DNA of 64,000 nt, taken from the NCBI GenBank assembly GCA_029783825.1, contig JAREIK010000734.1:264054-328053 (forward strand), given 5' to 3'. The DNA comes from Sapria himalayana (Eukaryota > Streptophyta > Magnoliopsida > Malpighiales > Rafflesiaceae). Within the stretch, counting starts at the first letter, position 1, and every line of letters starts with the position of its first letter. The notes under the pieces were generated by a model that saw only the letters and a program-made list of their open reading frames with translations, had not been told where the DNA came from and did no database searches. A program made the translations under genes and the position numbers. Positions 1-14,850 of the stretch are shown here, piece by piece.

Positions 1-3000
1 TATCAATATGATTATATATTGGTCCATATATATGTCTATCTATCAGTATATCTATCTATATATCTACTGACTATCTAGGTGTCTATCTGTCTGTCTCTCT
101 ATATATTTATTTATATGTGTATCTATATATCTATCGATCTATTTATCTATTTATCTATCTATTTGTCTATTTATTTATCTATCTACCTATCTATCTTTCA
201 TTATATCAATCTATTTATCAATTAATCTACCTATTTGTCTATCAATGTATCTATCAATATGTTTGTCAAAATATTTATTTATCTATTTGCTATTTGTCTG
301 CTGGCTATTTGTCTATTTGTCTGTCTGGCTATCTATCTATTTAACTATCAATCTATTTGTCAGTTAGTCTAACTATCTATCTGTCAGTGTGTCTAGTTTT
401 CTATATGTTTATCTATCAATCTGTCTGGATATCTATTAGTCTTTCTAATTGTCAATCTGCCTAACAATCTATCTACCTGACATTTTGCCTGCATAAATAT
501 TTGTATGTTTATCTATCTATTATCTATCAATCAATCATTCTATCTATTTATCTGTCAATCTATCTACCTATTTGTCTATCTATTTGTTGATGTATCTATC
601 TATGTATTTGTCTTTCGATCTTTCTATCTATCTGACTATCAATCTAACTAAATATTTATCTGTCTATCTATCTATTTATCTGCCAATTGATATATCTATC
701 TATCATTATGTCTTTTTATCCATCTATCTATCTATTTATTGGACTATCTTATGTATCTATCAATCGATGTATCTATCTATATGTCAATTTGACTATCTAT
801 TTGTATATCTATCTATTTATCTATTATTTATCTATCTATCAATCTGACTATCTATCTGATCTATCTATCTGTCTATCTATCTTTCTTTCTATCTTTCTAA
901 AAATTTGTCTATTTATTCATCTAAATATCATCTACTTATCTATATGTCTATTTGTCTATCAATCTATTTAGCAATCTATCTATCTACATGTCTTTCAATC
1001 TATATATCTTTCTATCTATCAATCTCTCTAACAATTATTATATCAAATTGTGTATCAATATGTCTATCAAGCTATCTATAAATCTATCTATTAATTTGCC
1101 TATCAAACAATAAATCTATCTATCTATCTATCTATCTATCTTACTATCTGTCTATCTATATGTAATATATGTGTCTATCTATCTGTCTATTTTCTAATTA
1201 TTTATCTAATTATCTATCTATCTGTCTGTCTATCTATATATGTATTTGTATATCTATCTATCTATATATGTATCTAATTATCTATCTATGTATCTATCTA
1301 TATATCTATCTGTCTATCTATCTATCTATCTATCTGTCTGTTGTCTATCTATCTATCTATAAATCTTTCTGTCTATCTATTTGTCTATCTTTCATATATC
1401 TTTCTCTCTATCTATATGGCTATCTATCAATCTATCTTTCTATTTATCTATCAATCTATCTATCTAATTGTCTATCTATCTATCTTTCTATATGTCTATC
1501 TTTATATTGTTCTACCTATAAATTTATTTATCAATAAATCTACCTATTTATCTATTAATCTATCTATCAATTTGTTTATCAAACTATTTTTATATCTATC
1601 TATGTGTCTATCAATTTATTTATCTATCTGTCAATTTTTCTACCTATCTATCTGACTATTTTTATCTATCTATCTATTTATTTGTATATATATCTATCTA
1701 TCTATTTATCTATATATATTTATTTGTCTGTCTGTCTGCCTATCTAACTATCTATCTATTTGTCTATCTATCTATTTGGATGCCTGCCTATTTGTCTATC
1801 TATATATCTATCTATCTGTCTATATATTTATGTATTTATCTGTGTATATATATACCTTTCTTTCTATATAAGTATCTATCTATTGATCTATCTATCTATA
1901 TGATAATCTATCTGTCTATCTATCTTTGTAATTAATTTTCTATCTATGTGTCTATCTATCTGTGTATCTATATGGGTATTTATTTATCTCTCTATTTTTC
2001 TATCTATTTGTCTATCTATATATCTATCTTTCTACCTATATATTTATTTATCTATCTATATGTTTGTCTATGGATCATTCTATCAACTATCTATCTATCA
2101 TTCTATCTTTCTATCTAAAAATATATTTATGTATCTGTCTTTCAATTTTTCTATCTATATTTATATCAATCTCTCAATCAAATTTGTATATGAAACTATG
2201 CATCAATTTATTTATCACTCTATCTATCTTTCTGACTCTTAATCTATCTATTAATATGTCAATCTATCTATCTATCTATCTGACTATCTATGTATCAATC
2301 TATGTGTCTATCTATATGTCTATCATTTTGTCTATCTATCAATCTATTTGTAAATCTATATATCATTCTATTTATCTATCTAATTATCTATGTATTTATT
2401 TATATATATGTATTTATGTCTATCTATTTATATATTTATCTATCTACTTGTCTATTTGTCTATCTCTCTATTTTTCTTTCTTTATATTAAATTGTCAATC
2501 AGTCTGTATACTTTTTGTCTATTTATCAGTCTTTCTAATCTGCCCATCTATCTATCTATCTTTCTATATTTCTATTTATCTATCTTTATATCTATCTATC
2601 TATTTATTTTTCTATCAATCAATTAATCTATCAATCAATCTATTTATCTTTCAATCGTTCAATCTAATTATCAATCAATCTACCTATTTGTCTATCTATT
2701 GTTAACCAATCTGTCTATCGAACTATTTATCTATCTATATATTTATCTGTCTCTATGTCTATATGTTTGTCTCTTTTTCTGCCTATCTATATGTTTATCT
2801 GTCTAGTTGTCTAAATTTTTCCCTTAATGTCTATCTTCCAAACTAACGATCTACTTGATTGTCTCTTTTTCCTAACTATTTGTCTGACTAATCTATCTGT
2901 TTATCTGTCTATATTTCTATCTATTTATCTATTTATATATCTAACTAACTATCTATCTGTCTATCTACATATCTATTTGCATATCTATAAGTTTATCTAT

Positions 3001-3647
3001 ATGTCTATCTATATGTCTATCATCTATCTATCTATCTATCTGACTATATATATATATCTATATATTTATATATTATTTGTCTATCTATTTGTCTATCTAT
3101 CTATCTATTTATTTATAAATCTGTCTGTCTATTTGTCTGTCTACCTATCTTTTTATCTATCTATCAATCAATATAACTATTTATCTATCGAACTATCTAT
3201 CAATATATCTGTCTATCTATCTATTTATATATCTATCTATATGTTAGTATATCTATTTTTAATATATCTATCCATCAATCTATCTAATAATCTATTTATC
3301 TATCTAACTATATATCGATATATTTGTCTATTTATCTTTCTATCTATTTGTCTATTTATATATTTTTATATTTATCTTTCTATCTATATGTCTATCTATC
3401 TATCTATCTATCTACCTATCTATATATAAATCTATCTGACTTTGAATTTGTCTTAGCTATATATATATTGATCTCTCTATCAGTTTGTATATCCAACTAT
3501 ATTTCAATCTATCTACAAATCTATATATCTATCTGTCTATTAATCTTTCTATCAATCAATCGATCTATCTCTGTTCCTATGTTTTTATCTATCTATCTAT
3601 CTATCTATTTAATTATATGTCTATATATGTGACTATATATCTATATA

Positions 3648-3650
<3 letters not shown>

Positions 3651-3692
<42 letters not shown>
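3651..3692. repeat. (AT)n microsatellite in the TCTA array
   Basis: About 21 uninterrupted AT dinucleotides, flanked on both sides by TCTA words. Confidence 0.9.
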
Positions 3693-3694
<2 letters not shown>

Positions 3695-6600
3695 ATCTAT
3701 CCGTCATTCTATCTGTCTATGTTTCTATCATCTATTTGTCTATCTTTTTATCTATCTTTTTGTCTATTAATTTGCCTAACTTTCTATCTATCTTTCTATC
3801 AATATATCTATTTATCATTCTATTTATCTATCTATCTATCTATCTTATTGAAAATGTATCCATCTATCTCTCTATCTATCAATGTATCAATCTTATTGTA
3901 AATGCATTCATTTATCTCTCTATCTATCATTTTATGTGTCATTATATGTGTCTATCTATCTTTCTATGCATCAATCTATCTAGTTTTCTAACTATCTATC
4001 TTTATATTTATCAATCAATCTATCTCTAAATTTATCTGTCTATCAATCTGTCTATCTACCAATCTAATAATCTTTCTGTCTATCTATGTATCTATCTATC
4101 TATCTATCTATCTTTCTGCCTATTTATCTATCTATCTAATGATCTGTCTATCCATATATTTATCTTTCTATCTATCTATATATCGTTATATCTGTGTATT
4201 TATCTATATATTAATCTATCTAACTTTTTATACATCTTTCAATATATCTATCTATCAATATATCTATATATCAATTTATCTAATTATCTGTCATTCCCTC
4301 TATCTATCTATTTATCTATTTATCTGTCTATCTATCTATTTGTCAATCATTCAATCAGTCTATCTATCTATCAGTCTATCCTTTTGTCATCTTTTTTCCT
4401 ATCTATCTATCTATCTATCACTTTTTCTATCTGTCTATCTATCTATCTATCTATCTATCTTTTAGTATTTCTATCTATCTATCTATCTATCTATCTATAT
4501 ATTTGTCTATCTATCTTTGTAATAATAAATCTATCGATCTATCTATTTATATATCTATCTATCAAACAATTCATCTATCTGTCTATCTATTTTGGCTATC
4601 TATATATATTCTATTTATTTATCAATCTATCGATCTACATGTCTATCTATTTAATTATCTATCATTCTATCTATTTATCTATCTATATATCTATCTATTT
4701 GATTATTTTCTATTTATCTATATGTCTATCTATAATCTATCTATGTATCTATCTTTATAATAATCGATCTATCTATCTATCTATCTATCTATTTATCTAT
4801 TTCTTTATAAATCTTTATGTCTATATAACAAGATATCTATCTATCTTTCTATCTATATATCTAAAAAAAATTTAATCTAGCTATCTATCTATATATATAT
4901 TTATCTATTTATGTATCTATTTATTTATCTGCCTATCTATCTATCTAACTATATATATATATTTGTCTATCATTTAATTTGTAAATCTATCTATCTATGA
5001 ATCTATATATCAATCTATCTATTAATCTCTATATCAATCTATCTATAAATTGTTAATCTATATATTAATATGTCTATCAATGTGTCAATATAATGTTTAT
5101 AAATCAATCAATCTGTTTGACTATCTTTATATCTATCTATTTCTTTATATAGGTGTCTATCTAACTAACTATCTATCTATATATTTATCTACCTATCAAT
5201 TTGTCTAACTATCTATGTTTTTATTTGGTCTATCGATCTATTTGTCTATCTACCTGTCTATCTATATATCTATCTATCTTTATATATATATATAATATAT
5301 ATAATATATATATATATATATCAGTCTATCTATCTATTCTATCTATCTGTCTATCTGGTTACTATATTTGTAAATATATGTATCTATCGATTTTGCTATC
5401 GATATGTCTATCTATCTATCTACCTATCTCTATAACTATCTATCTATTTATCTTTTATGTTTCATATGTATCTATTTATCTATTTATCTATCTAGCTATC
5501 TATCTATTTATCTATATATCTATCTATATATCTATTTGTCTATCTATATATCAATCAATCAATCAATATATCAATCAATCAATCAATCTGTCTATCAATA
5601 TGTTTATTGATCTGTATCTCAATTTATATAACAATGTTTTATATCAATCTATCTATCATTGTGTCTATCAATATGGCAAACTATCTCTTAATCTTTATGT
5701 CTTTATATATGAATATCTATATATCAATCTACTTATATATCTATCTATTTATCTATCAATCTATCTGGATGTCTATCTATTTTTATATCAATCAATCACT
5801 CAATCTATTTAACTATTAATATATCTACCAAACTATCTATCTATCTATCTATCTTTTATCAGTCTATATCTTTGTTTGTTTTATTTTGACTATCTTTCAA
5901 TCTTTTTGTCTATTTATTTGTCGTTCTATCTTTTATATATCTATTTATATCTTTTTCTTTCTCTCCATCTATCTGTCATTCTTTCTATCAATCTAGTTGT
6001 CGGTGTGCATATTAATTTATATGTCTATCTATTAGTGTATCTATTTGTCAATCTATTATTCTATATATTTGTCTATATATCTTTCTAGCTATTTATCTTA
6101 TATTATTTCTCCCTCTTTTTATTTGTCTATATCTATCTATTTATCAATCTATGAATTTGTTTGCCAAACTATCTATCTATCTATCTATATGATATCTATC
6201 TGTCTATATATTTGTCTATATATCTATCTATCAATATATCTATTAAACTATATATCTATATGTTTATCTATCTATTTGTCAGTTTATCTGTATGTTTGAA
6301 TGTCTACCAATCTATCTGTCTATCTTTCTATCTATTTGTATATATCTTTGTATATTTGTCTCTCTATCTATCTGTCCATCTATATGTCTGTATGTTTATC
6401 TATCTGTCTATCTGTCTAGCTATCTATCGATCTGTTTATCTGTCTATGTATCTATCTATCAATCTATATATCAATCAATCTATCTATATATCTATCTATC
6501 AATTTGTTTATTAATCTATCTATTTATGTGTCTATCTAGCTGTCTAATTATCTATTTATTTGTATAGCTATCTATCTATCTATCTATTGTTCTGTCTAAT

Positions 6601-9234
6601 ATTCTATTTATCTATCTGTCTGTCTATCTATCTATCTATCTCTATATCTATTTGTATATCTATGTCTATCTATATCTCGAATAATCTATCTATCTATCTT
6701 TATATATATCCATCTATCTATCTATCTAGCTAATAATCTACATATTTATCTATCTATATATCTATATAATCTATCTATATATCTTTTTATCTATCTATCT
6801 ATTTATCTATGTATCTATCTAACGATCTATATACCTATTTTCTATCTATAATTCTATATCTTTATAATTCTATCTCTCTATCTTTCTATATATTTCTATA
6901 TATCTACCTATCTATCTGTCTATCTATCTATCTATCTAACTAACTAACTAACTATCTCTCTATTATTCTATCTTTCTCTCTATCTATTTATTTACATATA
7001 TATATATATATATCTATCTATTTATGTATCCATCTATATGTATATCTTTTTGTCTATCTATTGATCTATTTATTTATCTATCTATCTATATAGGTATTTG
7101 TTTATTTATTTGTCAAATTATATGTCTATGTATCTATCTATTGAATGGTATATGTATTTGTATATCTATCTATCTATATTTTGAATAGTTTGTATATTTG
7201 TATATCTATCTATCTAATTGTATATTAATTTGTCTATCTATCTTTCCATCAATCTGCCTATTAATTTGTCTATCCATCTACCCATCAATCTGTCTATTAT
7301 TATTTTTATAAATTTGTATATCTTGTGTCTTCTAATTTATATTTCTATCTATATATATATCTAGCTATATATCTATTTATATGTTTATATATCTATCTAT
7401 TTTTCTATCAATATATATATATTATATAACAAACTATCTATCAATCTATCAATCTTTCATTCTATATATCTAACTTTTTAATATATCAGTCTATCTATAG
7501 TTATATCTATCTTTCTAACTATATATCTATCTATATGTATATCTATAGTCTATCTATCTGTCTATCTATTTGATTATCTATATTTCTATCTTTCTATCAA
7601 TCTATTTGTCTATCTATCTATCTGTCATTCTATCTTTTTTATCTATCTATATTTTTTCTTCTATATAACTATCTATCCAATCTAACTATTAATATGTTCT
7701 TCAATCTATCTATCTATGTATCTATATATCTATCCATTTATCTATCTATCTCTTTGTCTATCTATCTATTTATCTATCTATTTATCAATATGTATATCAA
7801 TTTCAATATCTATTTCTCTAATATTTATCTATCTATCTATATGTATTTCCTAGTGTCTATCTATTGGTCTATCTATCTGTCTATCTATCTTTCTATAAAG
7901 ATAAATATATATCTTTCTATCTTTCTATCTTTCTATCTATTAGTCTATTTATCTATTTATATATCGGTCTATCTATCTATCTATCTATATGTCAGTCTGT
8001 CTATCATTTTATTTAATTATATATCTATCTTTATATCTATCTATCTTTCTTTCTATTTATCTATCTGTCTATTTTCATTCTATATAACTAACAAACTATC
8101 CATCTATCTATTTATCTATATATCTATCTATCCATCTGTCTATCTATTTTTTTATCTATCTGTCTATCTACCTATCTATCCATCAATTGATCGATCTATC
8201 TATCTATCTGTTTATGTATTTGTTTATCTATATAGCTATATGTCTATTAGTTTGTCTATGTGTCCATTTATCTTTCTAACAATTTGTCTATGTGTCTATT
8301 TATCTTTCTAACAATTTGTCTATCTATCAATCTAAATATCGATATATCGATATATGTGGGTCCATATCTATCTATTTATCTTTCTATCTATTTGTCTATC
8401 TTGCTATCTATCATATGTCTATCTATCTATATATATATTTATCTATCTATGGGTGAATATATCTATCTCTCTATTTTTTTATCTATCAACTAACTGTTTA
8501 TCAATATTTCTAACTATTTTATTATTTATTTATTTATCTATCTATCTATTTGTCTATCTATCTATCTATCTATCAGTCTATCTATCTATAAGTCTATCTA
8601 ACTATCTATTTATCCATCTATCTATCTATTATTCATTCTATCAATATGTATTTTTATAAGTCTATAAATCTATCTATCTATATATTTTTCTCCCTATATG
8701 TTTGTCTATCTACCTATCTATTTGTCTATTTATTTGACTATCTATCCAATTATAAATAGGTCAATCAATCAATCTATTAATATGTCCTTCTATCTCTATC
8801 TATTTGTTAATATATCTGTCTATATGTTTATCTATCTATATATATCAGGCAATTGATAAGTCTATTAAATTATCTATCTATCTTTCTATATATCTATGTA
8901 TCTATCTCTCTGTCTTTGTATCTCTCTATCTAACAATGTGTCTATCTATCTATTTACTTATCTATTTATTTGTTTATCTATTTGTCTTTTTATCTTTCTA
9001 TCTAATTTATATCAATCTTTCTATCTAATTATCTATTAATCTATCTATCTATTAGTGTTTCTACTTGTCTATCTATCTTTCTATTTATTTGACTATCTAT
9101 CTATTTATATACATATTTATCAATCTGTATATCTATATGTTTATCTAATTGTCTATCTATCTCTTTATCTATATATATGTCTATCTATCTATTTGTATGA
9201 CTTCTCCTTTTCTATCTTTCTATCTATATGTCTA

Positions 9235-9235
9235 T

Positions 9236-9285
<50 letters not shown>
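9235..9285. repeat. (CA)n-(TA)n compound microsatellite
   Basis: About 14 CA units run directly into about 12 TA units, inside the TCTA array. It is the clearest CA tract in the array. Confidence 0.9.
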
Positions 9286-10534
9286 CTATTTATCTATCTA
9301 TCTAGTAGTCTATCTATTTGTGTGTTTGTCTATAGAGATATATATATATATATATATGTCTATATATATCTATCTATTAATATATCTATCTATCTATTTG
9401 TGTGTTTGTTATCTATCGATTGATCTATCTAACTATCTAAATATATATCATTCAATCTATCTATCAATCTTTAAGTCAATCTATCTATCAATCTATCTAA
9501 TAATCAATCTTTAAATATGCCTATCTATTTGTTTAAATATTTCTCTATCTACCTATCTATCTATTTATTTGTTTAAATATATGCCTATCAATGTATCTAT
9601 CTATCTCTTTATCTATCTTTCTATCTATTTGACTGTCTATCTATTTGACTATCTATCTATCTATTTTTTTATTTATCTATATGTTTGTCAATCTATCTAT
9701 TTATGAATTTCTCTATCTATTTATAAATATGTCTATCGATTTATTAATGTAACTGTATATTTATATGTCTATCTATCTATCTAATAATTTTTATATCTAC
9801 CTATCTATCAGTATATATTTCTATCTATCTATCTATCTACTGTCTATTTTTCTATCTATTTGTATATATATATATATCTATTTATATATCTATCTATGTA
9901 TCTATAAATATGTCTATTTATCTATCTGTCTATATATCTATCAATCTATATCCATCTATGTATAAGTCTATCTATATGTCAATCTATTTTGCTAAATATC
10001 TGTCTATCTTTCTGTATTCCTATATGTCAATTTATTTGTTTATCTATTTGTATATCTATCTATCTATTTCACTATATAATATTATATTTACCTATCTATT
10101 TATCTAACTATCTTTATCTTTCTATCTATATTTTTATCAAACTAACTATCAATATTTTTATCTTTTTATCTATCAATTAATCTATCTATAGATCTATTTA
10201 ATAATATATCAATCAATCAATCACTCAATCTATTGTTCTATTTATCTTTCTTTCTATCTAACTATTTGTAAATCTATTTGTATAACTATCTATCAATCTC
10301 TCTCTATATTTATCAATCTATCTATTTGTCTATCTTTCTGTCTATAAATCTATTTATCTATATGTCCATCAATCAATCAATCAATCTATCTAACTATTTG
10401 TAAAATCTATCTGTCTATCTATTTATATATCTATCTATAAATCTATCATTTAATCTATTTGTCTATCTATGTATCTATCGTTCTATTTATTTGTCCATCT
10501 ATCTTTCTTTCAATCTGTCATTTAATTGTCCATC

Positions 10535-10567
<33 letters not shown>

Positions 10568-11565
10568 TAATTTATCTTTCTATCTATCAATCTATTTTTA
10601 TGCATATATATCTGTCTATCTATGTATCTTTTGTATATCTCTCTATCTATCTATCTATCTTTCTTTCTTTTTATTTGTCTAGCAATCTATTTATCAATCT
10701 ATTTATCAATCTATCTATGAATCTAAGTATCATTTTTTATATCCAACTATTTAAATATCTATCTATCTATTTGTGTATTATTTGTCTATCTCTCTATTTA
10801 TATGTATATATAGTTATCTATTTATTTATTTGTTTATCTATCTATCTATCATTCTATCTATATATCTATCTATCAGTCTATCTACCTATCTATCAATCAT
10901 GTTTATCTATCTATCTCTCTATTTATGTATCTAACTATCTATCTTTCAAATCTATTGTCTATCTTTATGCCTATCTATCTGTCTATTAATCTATCTATCA
11001 ATTTGTCCATCGCTCTTTCTATCAATCTATCTTTCAATCAATCAATCAATCATCAATATATCTATCTTTCTATCAATCTTTCAACTTTTCTCTATCTATT
11101 TGTTTATGTATCTGTCTATCTATCTATCTATCTATCTGTCTATCTATCTATCTATCTGTCTATCTATATTTTTATATATTTTCCTATCTATCTGTATATA
11201 TATCTCTCTAAATGTCTATCTATTTCTTTATCTATCTATCTGTCTATCTAACTATTTAATTCTATTTTCCATCTATCTCTTTATATATTAATCTTTCTAT
11301 CTATTTATTATTTGCCTATCTATTTGTCTATCTATCTATCTATATGTATTTCTATCTATTTATATATCTATTTATTTCACTTTCTATTTGTCTATCAATT
11401 TGTGATACAATCTTTCTTTCAATCTATCTATTAATCTATATATCCAACTATCTATCTATATGTAAACCTTTCTATCTATCTATTTGTCTTTTTTTCTATT
11501 TATCTATCTATTTGTCTATGTGTCTATCAATCTCTCTATCTATCTTTCTATTTGTCGATCTATAT

Positions 11566-11569
<4 letters not shown>

Positions 11570-11603
<34 letters not shown>
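11570..11603. repeat. (TA)n microsatellite in the TCTA array
   Basis: About 17 uninterrupted TA units between TCTA words. Confidence 0.9.
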
Positions 11604-11605
<2 letters not shown>

Positions 11606-12492
11606 ATATATTTAACTATCTATCTATCGATATGTCCTTCTATCAATAAATCTATCTATTTATTTATCAGTCTATCTATTTTTCTATATATATATATAGA
11701 TATATATGTCTATATATCTATCAATCTATCTTTATATCTAATTATCTATATGTCTTTCAGTGTATCTTTTTATTTGTCCGTCTATTTGTCTATATTTTTA
11801 TCTAATAATCTATCTATCTATCTATATGTCTATCTATATATCTATCTATCTCTGACTATCAATCTATCTATCAAATTGTTTATCCAACTTTCTATCTATT
11901 TGTATAACCATCTATCTATCAATCTAAATATCTATCTATCTTGATGTCTGTCTAGCTGTCTATCTTTTTGTCAAACTTTTTATCTATCTATCTTTATATC
12001 TATTTATCTATGGATTTAACTATCTATATATTGTATATCTATCTATCTAGCTATCTATTTATCTAAATATATTTGTCTATCTATCTATTTTTTATCTATT
12101 TTTATATCTATCTATGTATCTATCTATCTATCTATTTATCAATCTGTCTTTCTATTTATCTATCTGTCTGTCTATCAATATTTTTATCAATTTGTATATC
12201 AATCTATGTTTCAGTCTATCTTTCAATCTATCTTTCTATTTGTCTATTTATGTTTATATCTATCTATCTATCCATCTACCTATCTATTTATCTATATACA
12301 TATCTATCTATCTATCTCTCTATATATCTGTTTATCAATATATATATATATATATCTATCTATCTATCTTTCTATTTATCAATCTATCTATTTGACTATG
12401 AATCTATCTATTTATCTGTCAATTTTCTATCAATCAGTCCATTGATCTATCTAAATATGTATCTATATTTTTATCTATCTATCTATCAGTCA

Positions 12493-12496
<4 letters not shown>

Positions 12497-12532
<36 letters not shown>
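12497..12532. repeat. (AT)n microsatellite in the TCTA array
   Basis: About 18 uninterrupted AT units, followed immediately by ATCTATCTAT. Confidence 0.9.
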
Positions 12533-12534
<2 letters not shown>

Positions 12535-13504
12535 ATCTATCTATCTATCTATCTATATCTATATATTTATATATATCCATCTATCTATTTATCTTTCAAT
12601 CTATCTATCTATCTATGTATCTATCAATCAATCTATTGATCTTTATATGTATAAGTATATCTATTCATCCATTTATCTGTCTAATAATCTATCTATCTAT
12701 TTGTTTATCTATCTTTGTACCTATCTTTCTATCAATCTTTCTCTCTATTTGTCTACATATCTATCTATGTATTTGTATATATATCTATATATCTAATTTC
12801 CTATCTTTCTGTCTTACTATATTTTTATCTATCTGTCTATCTACCTATCTATTTATCTTTCTTTCTATTTATTTATCTATCTATCCATATAATAATATAT
12901 CTATCTATCTATTTATCTATTTATTTTTCTATCTATTTATCTATATATCTATCTATCTATCTAGATGTCTATCTATTTGTCTATCTATATATATATATAT
13001 ATATATATATATCTATCTAATAATCTATATATTTGTCTGTTTATAAATCATTCTATTAATCTTTCTATAATTCTTTATTTCAATCTGTCTATTAATCTAT
13101 ATATCTATGCATCTATCAATCTTTCTATCTATCTATTATTTATTTTTATATCTTTATATCTTTCTATCTATCTATCTATTTTTCTATCCATCTATCTTTC
13201 TATCTATTTTTTTATCCATCTATCTTTCTATCTATTTATTTGTCTATATATCTATATATCAATCTATCTATCTATTTTTTTATTTATATATATCTATCTA
13301 TCTATCTATCTTTATGTCAATTTATCGGTATATCTATATGTCAAATAATATGTCTATTAAACTATCTATCCAACTGTCTATCTATCTATCTGTAAATCAA
13401 TCTGTCTATATGTTTGTCTATCTATTATCTATCTTTTTTCTTTTTATTTGTTTATCTATTTATCTATATATATGTTTGTATGTCTAGCTATCTATCTATA
13501 TATA

Positions 13505-13725
13505 TAACTATCTATTTATCGATTGATCTATCTATATATTTGTCTATCAATCTATCTTTCAATATGTCTATCAATCTATCTATAAATCTATCTATCAATA
13601 TGACTATCACTCTATCTATCAGCCTGTCTTTCAATTTGTGTATCAATTTGTCTATTACTCTGTCTATCAATCTATCTATAAATATATATATCAATCTATC
13701 AATCTATCAATCTATCAGGCTATCT
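13505..13725. repeat. TCAA-rich sub-domain of the array
   Basis: Here TCAA alternates often with TCTA, giving an 8-base pattern (TCAATCTA). The variant removes TAG from the minus strand, so this is the only part of the array with a long minus-strand open frame (13512-13694, repeating Asp-Arg-Leu-Ile). That frame is a by-product of the repeat and not a gene. Confidence 0.7.
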
Positions 13726-14239
13726 ATATTAATATCCATCTGACTTTTTGTTTATCTATATATATATTTGTCTATCTATCTGACTATCAATTTGTCTATC
13801 TTTTTGACTATCTATTTGTCTAGCTATATGGTTGTCTATCTATTTATCTAAATATTTGTATATATATCTATCTATCTATCTAACTTTTTATTTGTCTATT
13901 TGTTTGTTTGTCTATCTATATATTTATGTATCTGTTTGTATGTCTGTCTATTTGTCTATATCTATAGGTCGGTTTGTTTGTCTGTCTATATGTTTGTCAG
14001 TTGGTATGTCTATCTGTATAGCTGTCTATCAGTCAGTCATTTTGTCCATCTATCTGTCCTTCTACTCATCTATCTATCTTTCAATCTACCGAACTGTCAA
14101 TATACGTGACTATCTATCTACCTAACTATCAGTCTTCTTGACTTTTTGTCTACCTGACTGACTGTCTGTATATATGTCTATAAGAGTAACTCTCTATCTA
14201 TCTATTTGTCTGTTTGCCTATCTTTCTATCTATCTTTCT

Positions 14240-14410
14240 ATTTGTCCTTTTGTTTATCTATATGTTAGTATATCTATTAGTAAGTCTATCTGATAGTTTA
14301 TTAGTGTGTTAGTCTAACAGTCTATCAGTCTATTGGTATATCTATATGTTAGTATGTCAGTATGTTAGTCTATTAGTTTGACAATCATTTAGTCTGTCTA
14401 TATGTTTATC
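14240..14410. repeat. TTAG/TCAG-rich sub-domain of the array
   Basis: The tetranucleotides shift to words such as GTTAGTATGTCAGTATG, with much more G than in the rest of the array. Four-base spacing is retained. The stretch contains stops in plus frames, unlike its surroundings. Confidence 0.6.
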
Positions 14411-14439
14411 TTTCTATGTGTCTATGTGTCTATTTGTGT

Positions 14440-14850
14440 ATTTATCTATCTCTCTATCTCTCAATATCTATATATCTGTATTTATCTATCTCTCTATCTC
14501 TATATCTTTCTATTTCGCTATCTCTTTATCTCTATATCTCTTTATCTTGCAATATCATTGTCTCTTTATCTCTTTTACTCTTTATCTATCTATTTCTTTA
14601 TCTTTCTATCTTTCTATCTCGCTTTCCCTCTATCTCCATTTCACTCTAGCTCTATATCTCTCCATTTCTATATCATTCTATCTCTATATATCTTAATATC
14701 TTTATTTCTTATCTATTTATCTCTCTATCTTTATATCTCTCTAGCTCTAAATCTCTCCATTTTATATCTTTCTATCTCTATATATATTTATATCATTATT
14801 TCTTATCTATATATATATATATATATCTCTCTCTCTACCACTCTAAATTA
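14440..14850. repeat. TCTC-rich sub-domain of the array
   Basis: The repeat changes to TATCTC and TATCTCTC words, so the clean four-base period is replaced by mixed 6- and 8-base spacing. It ends in a TA run and then CTCTCTCT near 14830. Confidence 0.7.

Noticed and set aside
13512..13694. Minus-strand open frame of 60 codons with repeated Asp-Arg-Leu-Ile
   Set aside because: It exists only because TCAA variants remove TAG from the complementary strand.
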